Source of the DNA: Phylloscopus collybita
Taxonomy: Eukaryota; Chordata; Aves; Passeriformes; Phylloscopidae
Reading direction: 5' to 3'
Assembly (NCBI GenBank): GCA_027886175.1
Contig: JAJNNQ010000006.1
Coordinates: forward strand, 11,972,001-12,036,000
Length of the DNA: 64,000 nucleotides
Shown: positions 11,054 through 25,739 of the stretch, in pieces
How positions within the stretch are numbered: the stretch's first letter is position 1
How the letters are laid out: every line of letters begins with the position of its first letter
Translations under genes and position numbers: made by a program
Notes under the pieces: generated by a model
Database searches by the model: none
Told to the model about the DNA's origin: nothing
What the model saw: the letters and a program-made list of their open reading frames with translations, nothing else

Positions 11054-13019
11054 GTTAGTTGTGCCAATCCTGCTAAGGGCTAGAAGGTGTCCCATCACCT
11101 CCTCATTTCACAGAGCTGACCTGTTGAAATTGCATGGAACCTGAATGAGATACCAGACACAACTATGGCAGAAGAAGGCAGCTATGGAGATGGAGGTGGT
11201 GGTATGAGAAGAGCCCTGACCTGTAAGAATGGTCCTTGGGCCACCTGTCTGAGTCAGGGAGGGCACCATGTCTCTCTAGGTCATCCTAAATCATCAAAGG
11301 ATATTTCCATTCTCGTGAGGAGGAGAGTTCTCACCTGGTAACATGTTTTTGCAGCTAAGTAGTTTTTGGCCCTTGTAAACCAATGAGCTTATGATAGGTA
11401 TGGGGAAAAAATAGGATAGTCAACACTCTTCCCATTTCAACCTAGTGAGTATTTTTTTCCACATATTTAACCCTGAATGGTCAAGGATAAGATTGTAAGA
11501 AATACCCAATGGAAAAAGAAATGAGGGGCAAAAAAACTTGTAATGGAAAAAAACCAGCAATACATGTTTCATGTCAAAGGCATTAAACCATAACACAAAC
11601 AAAAAAATGTAGCAAAACACTACAAGTATTGTTCCTACAAAAGCAGAAAAATTAAGTGGTGCAGATATTCAGCTACAGCCAGTGTTTTTTATTAGAACAT
11701 GTGGTTTGTATAATGTCTACGCAAAAATAACAGCACAGAATTATAATCATTATGTAAAACATGTAGACATTGCTCAGGAAGGTTAAATATTCTGAGTGGA
11801 AATCAAATCCTTTCAGATACCAGGGGAAAAAAACGATTTTGCATAGTCCTTCCTGAAACTTGTGATACAATGATTGTAATTTGTTCACCACATGCAGTTT
11901 TGCATACAGAATAAGTACATTAAAGGAATTTTGAGCCCCTTGATTTTAAGCGGAAATAAAAATGGAATGAATGAAAAGTCAGATTCTATGACAATATTCT
12001 ATTACACCTATATGCATTTAGGGAGAATTATATAATTGAAATTAAGTGATCTGAATAAAAAGAGGAATGGTTGGAAATCTGCTGCATCAGAAAGCAAATT
12101 CTCAGAATGTGTTAATGCATTTTTTTTAGAAACAAAACAAACCCAAAAGCAGAGGATACAAAGAATGTGCAATAAAGTTGGCTGTGCAGGAGTATCTGAA
12201 AAGTACTTGTGAATATTATATTATGAGTAAGTCAGCACAGCAGAAAGCAAACTCTGACAAAACATATACAACAACTGTCAGAATACATGGCAGCAGAGAG
12301 GGAACAGATCTGTCGATCATCCTTTCCAACTCAGCTGAAATTTCAAGTCACACCTACTGCTTACAGTTTATGAAGACTGAAAAATTTTGTGAAAATATTG
12401 AAAGTGAGAACATAAAACAACATTTTGGCATTAGAAGGGACACAAGGAAATGTTTTCAGGACACTTCTGATTTGATGGATACTACTGAACTCAGTGGGAA
12501 GAGCATACACTAGAAATAAGGCTCAAGCCTTGGTGGTAAAACATGAAGACCTGATCTCATCAAAGGAGTATTCTTATTATGAGCTCAACAGAGGGTGAAT
12601 ACCATGCCCCAGCACTTTGAAGTCATCTCAGTAAAATACAGTGTATTGGATCAGAAGTTTTAAAATACTACTTTTATGCCATGCTCACTACCCAGGAATA
12701 AATTGCATTAATATTCCCAGGACAGTTACAAAATACTTTCACTGCAGCATTTATAAGAGCACTGACAGAAGCCCAGATGGAGGCAGTATCAAATCTTTCT
12801 ATCAATATGTAGTCTTAGAAGGATGTAAATGAAATTTGTTTTCATTCCTTTTTGCACACTTATTAGAAGCTTGGCAGGCTGTGGATTAAAGTATAATAAT
12901 GATTATTTAAAGTTAGTATGATATATGAAAAAAAAAAAAAATGGAAGAACGTGTTTTGCTACACCTTGAGGTACCTGAAATGAGACTTTGTGCTGTTTAC
13001 AGGAAAATGGAGAAAACCC

Positions 13020-13058
<39 letters not shown>

Positions 13059-16000
13059 AAAAAAAATCCTACTTTTAGGCATTCCCTGAAGTATTGATTC
13101 AGCACAATACTGGCACACACTGAAGCCTTTTTCTTAACACAGGCAAAGTAAAGCACAAGCTTAAAGTTAGGTTCAGCAAAGATACTAAATGGAAACCTGA
13201 ATACTCAACCCAAACTTTGCAGCAGTGACAAAGCCATTGCAAGTCAGCCTAACACATTAGGCGCCATAGCACATCATCTCAAATGAGCAAGGGTGTGATC
13301 TACAATCTGCTGAGAAAATGATGTTTCTGTGGCTTGTCCTCACCACTCTTTTGGGTTCGACAGTATTTCCCTCTTTGGATCTTCCCTGTGCATCTCCCTT
13401 CATAATAAAATTCCTGCAAGCAAATAAGAAGGGCTGAAGAAAAAGAATGACATCAGGCAATCAAAATAGCACAGCCACTACAAGGAAAAGGCCCAGAGCT
13501 ACAGTGCTGTTTAATGAGGCAAAGTAAAAATTACCCAGAAAATTTGGTAACAGCAACAACTCAGGGCTTCCTTGTTCCATATTATTCACCCTCTGTTCTC
13601 AAGTATCCTTTTTCAGGAAAATACACAACATGCTTTCTCTTTTAAATGTTCCCTTTATCCAGACTTTCCATTCTTAACACGTTTTCAGAATATTTTGGGG
13701 TTTAAACTTTGTTTCTGTAGCCCTTACATTTTCCAGTTCTAGGACATGTAGAAAAATTCTTCTGCGTCTCTCTCATTGTACATATTAGCTTCAGTTTAAT
13801 ATGATTAGTCTGAAGAGACACTTGCAGTATTGCTGGCTGGCAGAGTGGAAAATACCTTTTATGGCCTAATGCACCAATGTGTATATAACCCTTTGCCCTT
13901 ATGCTTTTTGTTTGTCTCTTTTTATAGTTATTTGTGTGATTATATAATTAGCTGACCTAGTTTATTAGGTTTATTCCATCATTTTCTCCTGGATCAGAAC
14001 AGGATCATAAATAACAGGGAAAGAAAAGAAGCATTTATTTCCATATACAGCGACTCAAATTTTTCCCTTTGATAGATTTTTGTAAAGAGGGTGCTGTAGG
14101 AGAAAAGAAATTCTGACATGAGACTTTAACTTGAAATATTTTTCATCTGATGGAGAATGGATATTCTCCCTCTTTCTTGGAAATTTTGACTTAAAAGAGA
14201 GAAAGTGACATTTTAGTCCAAAATAATACACATGTTATTTGAGGCTCTGAGGAAAGCTGGAAGCTCTTTAAAACTCACGTGACTGAGGCTCTAATGTAGC
14301 AGTTAATGAAAAGCTATAGAGAATGCCACTGTTTACTAACAGTCATTTAGCTGGCTCCATTCATACTTTACAGCAAAAATAATTGTGATGGAAATTATAC
14401 CATACATCTGAATATTTTTCCTTGTCAGCCAGTACCCTGTTATTTTGATTATTTGTTATTTTTGCCACTATTTATTTCTTGTGTGTCTGCTCAGCATGCA
14501 GTACTAGTTTGATCTGTAGGAACTACCACAGCATAAATGCCAACCATAAAGAAGAACCTTTAAAATGGACAATTAGGAAGTAATCTGTCCTTGAGGAAAT
14601 TACCTCCCTAATTCTCTATTAGTGGCAGATGCTACCAACTGATCTAGAAATGTTTTCATTCCTTCAGTCTAAGCAAATCACTTTCCCATTCTGCAAGCTT
14701 TCCACTGTGTTTGAAGCCAACATATAAAATATAGCTGTTTTGGAAGCAGAAGGGCTGTAAAATGTAATGTGAAATTAGAATTTTGCTGTATTTTTTGTAT
14801 AACATTTTGCAAAATTATATGAGTTCATCCTCTGTAAGATATTTTATACCACTGAATTTTCATCCCACAGAAAGGAAATCACATTTCACACTCTGCAGCT
14901 TTCTAGAATAATTGTTATGTAAGTGAATTGTGAACTCTTACTAAAATTCTTCAGAAAGTTTATCTACAAGTCTTTTAACAAAGCAGTTAAAGGACTGGAA
15001 ATACTTCTGCATGAAGTTCTAAATATTCACGTCAATGAATATTCTCCTGTGCAGAAAAAGTTCAGTTGCCACTTTTCTCAAAAGAAATGGATTCTTCTAG
15101 CATTAACTTGAAGCGTGGGAAAAAAAGTAATTCCCCCTTCCTCTCTGGATAAATTAGCCAAGGTCTGGCTACAGTTCTAGCCCTACAGTGCTTTTCTTTA
15201 TAAAGTGCATGCATGTATCAGGTTTTATCAAATGCAATTCTGCTATGGACCTAAAACTGCTGGATGTAGATAGGCAAGTTTCTTGTCCAAACATCTGTTG
15301 CCTGAAAAAGCAAATGAAATTAAATTCATTTCAGACCTACAAGGAACAAATGAACTTGTTTGAAAAAACCAAGCACAGGGCAGAGGTTTCTGTGACTTCC
15401 TTGTCTGCTGGCAGTACTAACCCAAGCTGCTCCTTACATGAATAGCACCATTTTAGATCTGGGGCCTTCTCCATTGCAGGAGAAAAACCACAGTTAAAGC
15501 AAAAGCAAACGCAGCATCCTAAAAATAACTTAAGGCCCAACCTCTGTTCCAAGAGGAAAATAAAAACAAAACCATCTTTGTCACATGTTTTATACATTAT
15601 ATCAAAACTTAAAACTTTTGTTTTAAAGAGACTGAATTATTGTATGAGAGAAAGGTTACTTGGGTTTAAATTTTCATGAGGAACTGCAAGAGAGATATTC
15701 TGAGGACACATTTACCTGGAGACATCACATGTTAGAAGCAGGGGTGGAGCTATAAAGCAGCTTATGGGAGAGGGCTCAGAAATGTACAGCCAAGGACGGA
15801 GAGGCTGGGATACACTGTTAGCCCTTGTTGGCAGTATAACACTGCTGCAGGGCTACTGGGACTGTTGTGTCAGCTTGTGCAGCTCCACCTTAACGAATTG
15901 TTTGAAACCTTGTATATAATTAAGCTGTATTTTCATTTTAGCACCCTACTGTCATGCACCAACCTATTATGTTTTAGCTTTGCAATAAAATATACAAAGC

Positions 16001-18831
16001 TTTTATGCATAGTAAGAAGTAGAAAGCAGGAATATTATATTACTGCCTTTCTCTCTCTTTGCTACTTATTTGCTACTGTCTTCTGACAGGCATTTGTCTT
16101 GCTGTGTAAAGTATCTACTGTCTCTAGGTATTAAATCTAGACTAATGAATAAAAAATAGTAATACATAGACTTCACTTCCACTTGACATCAGTTTGTAAG
16201 TTTATTCACCGTAAATATAAAGTTTCAATATAGTTTAAGAGGTATACTGGTGATGAGATAGCGAAAAATACCATTTCCATCACCCATACGTGAACAATAA
16301 GTTGTTTCAAGATGTATTCCAAAAGCTTATTTTACCCATCACATGCCAGTGGTTGTCCTACCTGAAGCCACTGATTAATGTAGGAGCTTTCAGATTTGAA
16401 ACATGGTAAATTTTTCATCACTTCACACTTCTTTCAGAAGGGGGTGTATTTCAAAAAATGACAAGGAAAACGTAAACAAAATTCTTGCCTAAATTCAGAA
16501 TTGATTTTGTCCTGCCAGTATTTAGCACTTTTCCCCGACCTCTTTTGAAAGTGTCTATTGTAGCTCGTCTCCATCCTTGGAGAGTACAACAACTCTGCTT
16601 TAGGAATTGAGACCAAGGTCTTGTTGGAGACACTAACAGCTCTTCCTGCTGTGAAGGTAATATCTTTCATCAATTGCAGGCATTTAGCAGGTGTTCCAAT
16701 TCATACTACAGCTAAGTGGCTTCTCCATGCCCTCCTAACCTTAGGAAAAAAGGAAGTGGTTTTGGTAACTTTGCTTTTTCTAATGTTTTGCAGCCTCTGA
16801 GGAACACTCAAACCACATCTGATAAATAATCCTAATGAAACCAATGGCTTTCAATTCCATGGCTATAAGTCATGATTTACCTGTAACTCTTCCTGTGACT
16901 CAAATCAAACTCAGGAATGAACTAGTCTGTTAATACATTTCAAACAAACAGAATGTTTCCTGCTATAAATGAAAGAAGGTGTGCTGAACTTCAGGCATCT
17001 TGTATCTAATCTGTTGCTGCTGAGCAATAAATTCTTCAAATTTTTTTTCAAACAAAATAGGTCTATTTATACACATTTCAAATGTTGATTTTGTTTTAGG
17101 TTTTTGATTTTTTTTTCCTTCGGGTTCCTCCCACTGACTACTAAATTTGGACAAAAGGAAATGCAGAGGTCTTTTCCCTCTCCTTTCACTTTATGTTTAA
17201 CCATGGCTACGAGTAGGCTAGAATGTAATTTTGTTAATAGCAATGTAATTCATCAGATATTCCTATGTAAAAAAAGTCACTGAAAAAAAATCAAATTTCA
17301 AATAGTCTTTCAAAGTTCTCCTATCTGCACTAGTTATCTGAACAATTTTACTGTCACAGATTCGGCTGCCTGATTGCTCTAGCAGCTCTCTAGTTATCAG
17401 TTCAAATTTTTAGAGCATTTATCAAAGAGTGACTTTTGGAGCAACTACTTTAACATTTCCCAACAAAAATGGAAACCTAAGAACATAAAATGCTAAAATA
17501 AGTATGCCTTTCATTGAGCCCCTTAAATTGTCAGTCTGCTGGCAGATGATATTTCACATTATTGTGCTGTAATGCAATTGATGTTAACAAGACTTGTTTA
17601 GGAAAACAAATTAAAGAAGTCAAAAGGAATTGAGAAAAATGCATCTAAGGAGCTGGGAGTTCTAATTGCACAAAGTCTTCTTTTTCAGAAGATACTGTTA
17701 TTGATAGCTTTGCCAGTCATTCCCTTCACTGTATGTTGGAAAGAAACTCTCTGCAAACCTAGGGCAAATCTGCATTGATCTCAGACACCCGTAAGATAGG
17801 CTGGGTGCAAGGAGAGGTGAAGGGGGAGTGGATGGAGCACGGTGGGCAGAACCTTCCTGCAAAGGCAGTGTAGCAATGTAACTGCTAAGCACAGAGCAAG
17901 TTTTAAGGGATGAAGTGATCTCTCTTGTACATTCAGTGTACATGCCTAATGTATAAACAGCAGGTTTTTACTCTACAGAAATCTTGGAAGTTTTCCCCAG
18001 AGTTGCTAACAATGGTAAACAGCAAATCCCTTTATTGGCTGTTTACTTGCTCTCGGCATCATCATATATAATTTCCCTGGTAAATATTAGAAGACATGCT
18101 GGTATCAGACCCTGTGGAAGCTTTTTACACTAGGATTTCTAAATACTGAAATATTTTAGTTTTATGAGTCTGGATTTCCCCCCCTCCTGTAGGTATTGAC
18201 CCATGTTTCCTCAGAAGATTTTTTCTGCATTACAGACCTCGTAAGCTTATAGGAATGAGCAAATGGCAAACATAAAATTCAGTGATTGGTTAACTAGGCT
18301 CCTGAAACTCATGAGAAGTACTTAATTTCAAGGAAGGCAGTGTTTCAGATGAACGGCGTGGCATCTCCCAGAAAGTGGGAGTGATTGAAATATGCCATAT
18401 TCTACTCTGGACATGCGCATGAAAAAAATGATAAAACAAGGTTGTGAGTTATAGAATGGGGCGTCCTGATAGCCACTGAATTACAGATAAAATCTTAATC
18501 CCATCTGAACAAATGAAAAGTAAAATTTAGCTTTACCCCCTTTCTCAACCTTTGCTTCGTTTCATTTTGTTTTATTTGTTTACAGAAGGATGCACCTGCT
18601 TGAAATGCTCCCTTAAAATCAGACAAATTACGTGATTCAGAGGCCTTTTAAAGCTGTTCCTGCTGCTGAGAAAAATTCACTTTAAATCACTCTCACTGTT
18701 GCATATTTAGTTAGGTTTTTTAGTCTTTCTTTAATTGTTGTGCAATTTCATATGGCCAAAGTCTTTAATGCACTGGGGTTGAATAGCATGTTTCTGCTTT
18801 AGCCTGAGCTTTGGGCTCCCAGTACATTGAA
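11054..18831. other. Unique AT-rich DNA, no gene recognised
   Basis: About 7.8 kb. A plus-strand stretch from 12130 to 12513 is open for 128 codons directly after an acceptor-like T8-AG; it is polar in composition and shows no known domain, and a frame of this length is expected by chance in a window of this size. A 14-base A run (12928) and a 33-base A run (13024) are the only clear repeats. The sequence at 15720-15890 is locally richer in G+C but unrecognised. Confidence 0.45.
13024..13056. repeat. Poly(A), 33 bases
   Basis: Uninterrupted A run followed by GGAAAAAAA. There is no AATAAA within 30 bases upstream, so a processed retrocopy is not supported. Confidence 0.9.
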
Positions 18832-18890
18832 GAAAATATAAATATAAATATTTATATAAGAAAATATAAAATATAAATAAAAATATGTCC
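18832..18890. repeat. AT-rich low complexity (AAATAT type)
   Basis: Repeated AAATATA and ATATAAA variants. Simple sequence of the kind that often varies between individuals. Confidence 0.85.
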
Positions 18891-21800
18891 AGGTGGGTTA
18901 TTTTAAAACTCTAACCAGCAGAAAATACAACTTCATGTTCCCCTCTTAAAACAAATTATTGTTTAAAATCAGCAATATTTATACCAAGGAACAAGTGAAT
19001 TCTGAATTTAAAATCATCTGTACATTTATTTAAGTTAGTTACATGGTTAGGTAAGCTCCTTCTGTCCCAGGTTCTAAGGTGTGGATTTTCATTTTTGGTT
19101 TCTTTCCTCTCCATAGCCTTGTTGATGTTTCCCTTCAATGACCTGATATCACCAAGAAAGTATATGATAAATTGAGCTTTTCTGGAGTTGTGACCTCTGG
19201 ATCAGTCTGGGAGGTGAAGCACTCTTGAGAGATTTCAAACATGCCCAAGGACAGACATAACCTGGCCATCACAAATTAATAGTTCCTGGATGATCATCTT
19301 AGGCTGTGTTTTTTAACAGTGACAGCTGCATCTGGCCAACAGATGTTTTTTTGCAGTATCAATTACCTACTGAAGAAAAATTCTGGATTTTCTAGGAGCA
19401 GTTTCAGAACTTTTATCCCATCTTGTTTATGATTAGGGTATTGACTCATTAAGCTTTTCTATGAAAAATCAATTTGATGTGTAATACTTTCCACACATTG
19501 CATCCCAGTATTTTTAGATGAAAGCTTCATGAGTCTCTGATGCATTATTTGGCTGCCTTACATCTTATTAATATTATTATTACAGCAGTTTTAGCAGCAA
19601 AAGTTCATAGAAAATTCCCTATCAACTACTTTTAATGCATAAGAAAAACAAACTAATGGTGGGAGACAACCTGGGCTAAAATCGTTCAGATCTGGGACAC
19701 TGGATCAAAGACAGAATGCAGGAAACTGCTGTTCCCCAGAGGGGCAGCCAAGGACTAGGAAAGTTAGAGGTGTGTGAAAAAGCATGACTACTTAATTCCA
19801 CATCTGAACTCCCTTAAAAATGCTCATCTTAAAGGTGGAGGGAAAAATAATTTGTTAGATGTATTCTTAAAGCTTGTTGCTGTGTTTGATCAAACACTAA
19901 ATGCAATCATCTTGCAGCAACGGCCCTTGCACAGTTTTTACATTTCCCTGAGCTCTTGCAGATCCCCTGTTTACACTCAGGTGTGAATTTGGCTGGCTGC
20001 TCAGGGACTACGAGTGCAGGGTGAAGTTATGCCAACATGAAGTCAGGTTCCAGCTACACCCTGTTCTGTGCTTTTTTTAGGTGGTATTTTACAACTTGGC
20101 TGGTTTGACTCAAGGGATTAACTTGAATGCAGATAACTTGAGCTAATTCTGCAGGGAAGATGTGTGCTAAGCAGACTTTCTGAAATGAGGTGTGCCACTC
20201 TTCAATAAGTAAGAACAAAAAGACTGGTGGAGGTGAGCTAAAGGAGCCACAGTTACCTCTGCACCTGCAAATATTGCAGGTGGATCAGTAGACACAGCAC
20301 TGGTAGAATTTCATTTTGAAGTCACTCCATCACATAAACTACCCCCCAAAAATGTAGTCATGTGCTTTGCAGGAATCTCATCAGCAGACATGCAGTCAAT
20401 ACAAATGCAGTCCACCAAGGGTTAGAATTGACCCTGGGTAGAAATAAATGGTGTGTGGATATCCAGGGATGCTGGTGTGTGAACAAATACACAGATATAA
20501 ACTTACCTATTGCACATGTATTTATTTTCTCCAAAACCCTCTTCAGCTGAAGAATTTAGTTTTCTGCACTGTAAAGACAGTGTGCAGGGATTTGCTTCAC
20601 TGAGGTAATTAGCCCTGGTGATTCTACTGGGCTTTAAAGGATAATGAAGTGAGTAGGGAGGAGAGTTTTTTGGAAAGGGTGCCATGCTGGCTGAGGTGTG
20701 GTGAATGGGATTAATAGAGAGAATCATCCATCTGATTAATTCCTTCCCTTTCAGGAGATATATCCAGCATTGTAAGAGGTCCTAGATGCTTATCACACCT
20801 AGGCTCTGCTCTTTGTTGCTACACCTACTTGTCAGCCTATTGTATTCTCAAATAATTCTGTGCACTGAAAGGCCCTTCCTGATCTTCAGTACCCAACAGG
20901 CATGGACAAACAAGCTCAGTCAAGCAAGAGCTGCCCAGGAGCCTTGGGCATCTTTAGATTGCAGGGCAAAATCTTTTGAGTTTATAAAAGATTTAGGGAG
21001 CTCTGACCTTCATTTACATTCCCTGTTCTTTGTGCTGCTCCTGTTGGGGTGTGCAGATGACTGGGCTGCCTTATGGTTCATGGCACATACAACACTTATC
21101 CTTGGGTGGGAATATGTCCCTGATAAGAAGATCTCTGAATGAGACTCTCAGTTCTTTGGTTCTGCGTCTGCAGCCTGCTGACTTTTCTAAAACTGTGTTG
21201 ATGTGAGTAATATGAACTTCTGTGATCTGACAGTACATAGGATGGCAGCAAGACAAACTATTCCCATGGAGACAAGTTCCAAGAAGGCCAAGAGAACTAC
21301 TAATATTAAATAATTGCATTGCACTGCATCTCTATTTCTAGGACTGATTTATCACACATATAAAAGTATTATGATCTTTCCTCCCATTATTTCAAAGCAA
21401 AATGCTTAAAGGGCTAATAAAATCAGTATTTAGCACACTTTTTATTTTGTAGTTCAAAACTTCAAGCTTGGCATGAAAACATTACCTCTAGGGAGTGAAA
21501 ATAGCCTTACCCAGCAGCTTCAAATACAATTATCTGAGTCATTCTTTCTTTCATTCCTTGCAAAATACTAAAGTGAGGTAAAACTTCTTTTGGCTGATAG
21601 ACAAAAGGAAATTACAGCTGTCTGGAGTTCAAAAGAGTTGCAATAAAACTTGAGTTATGACAAAAATATACTGTTTGTTATTAAACTCTCAGTTCACAAA
21701 TTAAACAACTTTGTCTGTGTGTTTGATACTGCTTATTTTTCCTAGGCACATGTATTTCAGCAACATAAGGTGCATTTCCCTATCTCAGCATACAGAAGTG

Positions 21801-23122
21801 TTTTATTCTCATCTCCTTATACACTTATGATGTGGCTTTTTGTGAGACTGTACCAATGTAAAGTAAATGAGAACTGGGTCTATTGAAATTATTTGCTAGG
21901 GCAGTGGACAATGTTAAATACAATGTTAAATACATGTGTGCAGGTGTATTATTAACATTTGTTAATAATTTGATGACTGTATTGTGGAAAAAAGTCACTC
22001 CATAAGCAGAATATACTTTATTGACTACCCTGGGTAAAAGGTAGATGAAGAATATTTAAGCAACCATGTAGAAAGGATGAAGCAAGGATTTGCTGATGGT
22101 ACTGCAATATTTGCTTTAAATTGAACAAGTGTACTAGGGTTTCACTTTTGAATAAGATCTCAAGATTAACAGGTTGTTCATGTTTCATGTAAGGATATGT
22201 TGGCAACTGTGTTCATTCCAAAAATTTGTTTCATGTTTTATATTATTCATTACAGCATATAAAACAAGTGGATTAAGGGGACCTAATTCCTTGTACTATG
22301 AATTTTATTTTCATATTTTTAGCAGTTTATAAATGGAGGAAGCTGCCCACGCCCCTGGCATTGCTGCAGATACTTCAGCAATTGCTATGCTCTTTGTGGG
22401 GCTGAGGGCTGTGGAAACCACAGTGCCAGATCAGCCCAGTAATGCAGCAAACTCAGGGTGTGCTGTCCCACCTATAAGTACTGGATTCTACAACCAAATT
22501 TTCAAACAACAATCATCAAACAGCTATTTAACCACCTGCCCAGAGGCTAAATAGCTTTCTCTTGCCACTTCAATATCTGCATGAGAGACTGATACCTAAA
22601 ATTTTGAACTTAGAGCTCAGAATGTTTTAATTAGCTGTAAGAGCACACTCTGTGCTTCAGATTCAAATACATGTTGTGCTAATTGGCTCCTCACAGCAGG
22701 GAAACAATATTTAGCTTCAAGCATGTCCAGTAAATGTTGCTCTCTTTTGATTTTATTGGCTTTCCCTTTATCCTTTTTTACTTTAGTAGGAGTATTGTAT
22801 TGTACTCTGCTGACTACTGTAAGCATAGTCTCTGTCACTTAATGCATGCCACCTACTCTAAGGTTGTCTTTTTCCTGGCTATCAGTCTTTCCCCTGAAGG
22901 AATGGTCCCAATCTCTGGAGTTTTTCTTGAAAGTGGTTTCTTATGCCATAGAATGGGTCAGTGGTCATCCTCATCTCTCTCATCACCCACCTGTGGGCTC
23001 CTGGGTTTCTGCCATGTACTTCCAGGTGTTGGTTGAACAGAACAAAATACAGTGCAGAGGATAACATTACTGAGTAATGACTTTGCTCCTTCCCATTCCT
23101 GCGTCTCAGTCTATTCCTGGTT

Positions 23123-23150
23123 AAATAATAATATTAATAATAATAATAAT
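23123..23150. repeat. (AAT)n microsatellite
   Basis: About eight AAT units with one interruption. Confidence 0.9.
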
Positions 23151-23383
23151 ACTACCTATGCCAATAACAATACCAAAATCTTTGCTGCTCCTTAAGCCTA
23201 ATTCAAAGCCTCTCAACTTTCTACCCACCAAAGTTTTAAAAGAAACTCTTGGGGGTTTCTTGTTTGTTTCTTTGTTTTGTGGTTTTGGGTTTTTTTTTAG
23301 TTTTTATTTTTAACACCTTTCTGGATACCTTTCTGATTAAAATAAATTTTTTGTTGGAATTTAACATTATTTAACTATTATTA

Positions 23384-23410
23384 TTTAATATCTATTAATT
23401 AGATATTAAA
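23384..23410. repeat. Perfect 11-bp palindrome in AT-rich DNA
   Basis: TTTAATATCTA, a 5-base centre, then TAGATATTAAA. All 11 arm positions pair. Short and AT-only-like, so chance is a fair explanation. Confidence 0.75.
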
Positions 23411-25739
23411 CTAATATTTGACGCATTATTTAAATGTGTATTTTACAAATATACGATTTAAAACTGTATAAAACTGTTTCTTTTTTAATTTTTTCTGTCT
23501 CTTTCTCACAGGCAATGCTGTTTTGATAGAGTTTTTCAATGTACCTAATATATATATATGCCTATTTTTTTATGCCTTGGCACTGTGCTTAGCCCCCTAT
23601 AGCTTTCCAGTCCAAATGTCCAGATAACCTCCCTTCATCTCAGCTGACTGCAAGCCACCACCAGCATTCAGCCCAAACCTCAGGCTTACACTCTCTCAAT
23701 ATGGAGCTTGAACTACCAGGCCACCAGGTCTCTACAGAGCTGGGTAGATATAGAACAATAGTACACAACAAGGGGTTTTTATTTCAAAATATATTGCCTT
23801 AATCATAATTGGATTTGATAGAATAAATAATGCTGGGATAAACAAAAAAGGTGGAAAAATGAGTGTTCCAGGGATACAGAATGCTGGAGACATAAATTTT
23901 CCATGAACACAACTCTTCAAAAATAGAGCAGTATTATAAAAGGTTTCCTACCCAAACTAGGGAAGCTGCTGTGAGCAGGCAGTGCTCAGCAGACTGCCTG
24001 GCAGAAATACATTACCATTTCCATGAGTGTGTTCTACTAAAGATTAAATTGTAAGAGTTTCAAAACGTCATTAAATGCTACATTATTTTTTACTTTTAAT
24101 GAGCCTGTTGTAGCCTCAGAGCTGAGAGAGGACATTTTTGCTAGACATCCTCATTATATTTTCGGTAATAACTGATATTCCCAGCGCAATTTTCCCTCTA
24201 GAAACTCCTCCCAAGTCACTTGGTTCATGATGTTATTGTAAAAGAAAGACATTAGAATGCATAAATCAGTGTCTAATCATGGCTAAACCTAATGTTAGCA
24301 CAACTGGGCTGGCAGCCACAACAGATACGTCTGGATCTGAATTAAATATTTCAAGGAGCTTTATTTGGCATGTATACCATGATAGAAACTCACAGATTAA
24401 GCATCCAAATAGTTGGGTAGAAACTGGTTATGTTTGATTCACTGACTCAAATGTGGCTGGTTTTATATATATAAAAAGAGGAATTCTGTTAAAGAATTGC
24501 TCTAGAATTGCTGATTTTGTAACTAACTCTTTGTCTGAGGTCTGCATATTTCCAAAACAGGGCAAGTGACCAGGAACTCCAAGTTTAATTGGTGAAATTA
24601 ATTGGTAGCAACAGTGAGGCTACTCAAGACTCAAGCTCTATATTTATGTATTTGTATTTAAAAGTAGTTTGAGTGGTCTTGTGCTTCTTACTATGATTAA
24701 TAAATTGTGAATGCATTTCCGACCACTAATAAAATAAGACACTTTCTGCTTGGAAAAAGCCAAGATCTACCAGCCATAGAAACAATACCTTGAATAAAAC
24801 AAGGTGGAAACTAAATTGTGAGTTTTGAAGATGATGATGATAAAAGCTTTGTGCTAGTGAGCAGGGACGAAACTCAAGAAAATCAGAAGAAGTGGGTAAA
24901 ACCAGAAAGGCTTTATTAGTTCTTGGAAAATTCCTGCATTGGTTTAACGGCTGAACACTCTTAGGGGAATACATGTATTGATCCCTTTTCTAGTCCCTGC
25001 AATGTCCTCTACTGTAATTAGTTTCCTTTTTGTCTAACAGAGCCTGAAAGGCAGATCCAAAATGGAGCTCAGGGTCTTGTATCTGAGTCATGCTATATGC
25101 TGCTGGAAAACAAAATTTAAAAAACCCCAAGCATGAGAATATTTAACTCAAATGAATGTTCTTTTGATTGTTTTTAAAAATCTTTGTCATTGCATAAATC
25201 ATCTTTTTGTTTAATATAATGCAATTTGTTACACATAAGCAAAACCCTCTGAACAGCATTGTCTTTAGCAGAGAACAGACACTGATAATGAGGCAGAAAA
25301 TTATGTAAGCACCCAAAACATTGATTCATTGCTTAAGCTGTCTTTTAAACTGCTTATGAAAGTAGTGGGTAGTCTGTAGCCAAATGCTTCACATGCCCCT
25401 TCAGAATTAAGGAGGGCACTTTTCTTGCTCTGAGCTTTCTAAGACCTTAATACTACAAAAATTCAGAATCTGGTTCTTAAGAAAACCCCAAGTGCCTGGA
25501 ATGATTCTCACAGTTTTCCCTGTGTGATGATTTGGCAGGTCTGTCTTTTTATAATCCAGGGTTTCAGCTGACACTACAAATCAATGCAAAAAAAAAAATA
25601 AATAATGAACTTTCTTAAAGGGTATGAATTCATTGTTCCTTGACAACTTTTGGGTTAAAAATCAATTGTAAAACCTTAGTAACTGAAGAAAAACAGATCA
25701 GGCAAGCTGAAGTCTACAAAAAGATTTCTTAAAAAGCTT

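Larger units (their letters stand above)
18891..25739. other. Unique AT-rich DNA with simple repeats
   Basis: About 6.9 kb with no recognised gene. Notable items: a perfect 12-base direct duplication ACAATGTTAAAT near 21908-21931, an open frame of about 70 codons at 22333-22554 with modestly raised G+C, an (AAT) tract at 23123, a T/G-rich stretch near 23250-23310, a short palindrome at 23384 and a very pyrimidine-rich acceptor-like site ending at 23511 with no matching donor or frame. Confidence 0.45.

Noticed and set aside
12130..12513. 128-codon open stretch after an acceptor-like T8-AG
   Set aside because: Polar composition looks protein-like, but no domain is recognisable, and about one or two stop-free stretches of this length are expected by chance over six frames of 64 kb.
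19195..19300. Possible CR1 fragment (GGGAGGTGAAGCACTC stretch)
   Set aside because: Only short resemblance; the expected CR1 order and 3' tail are missing.
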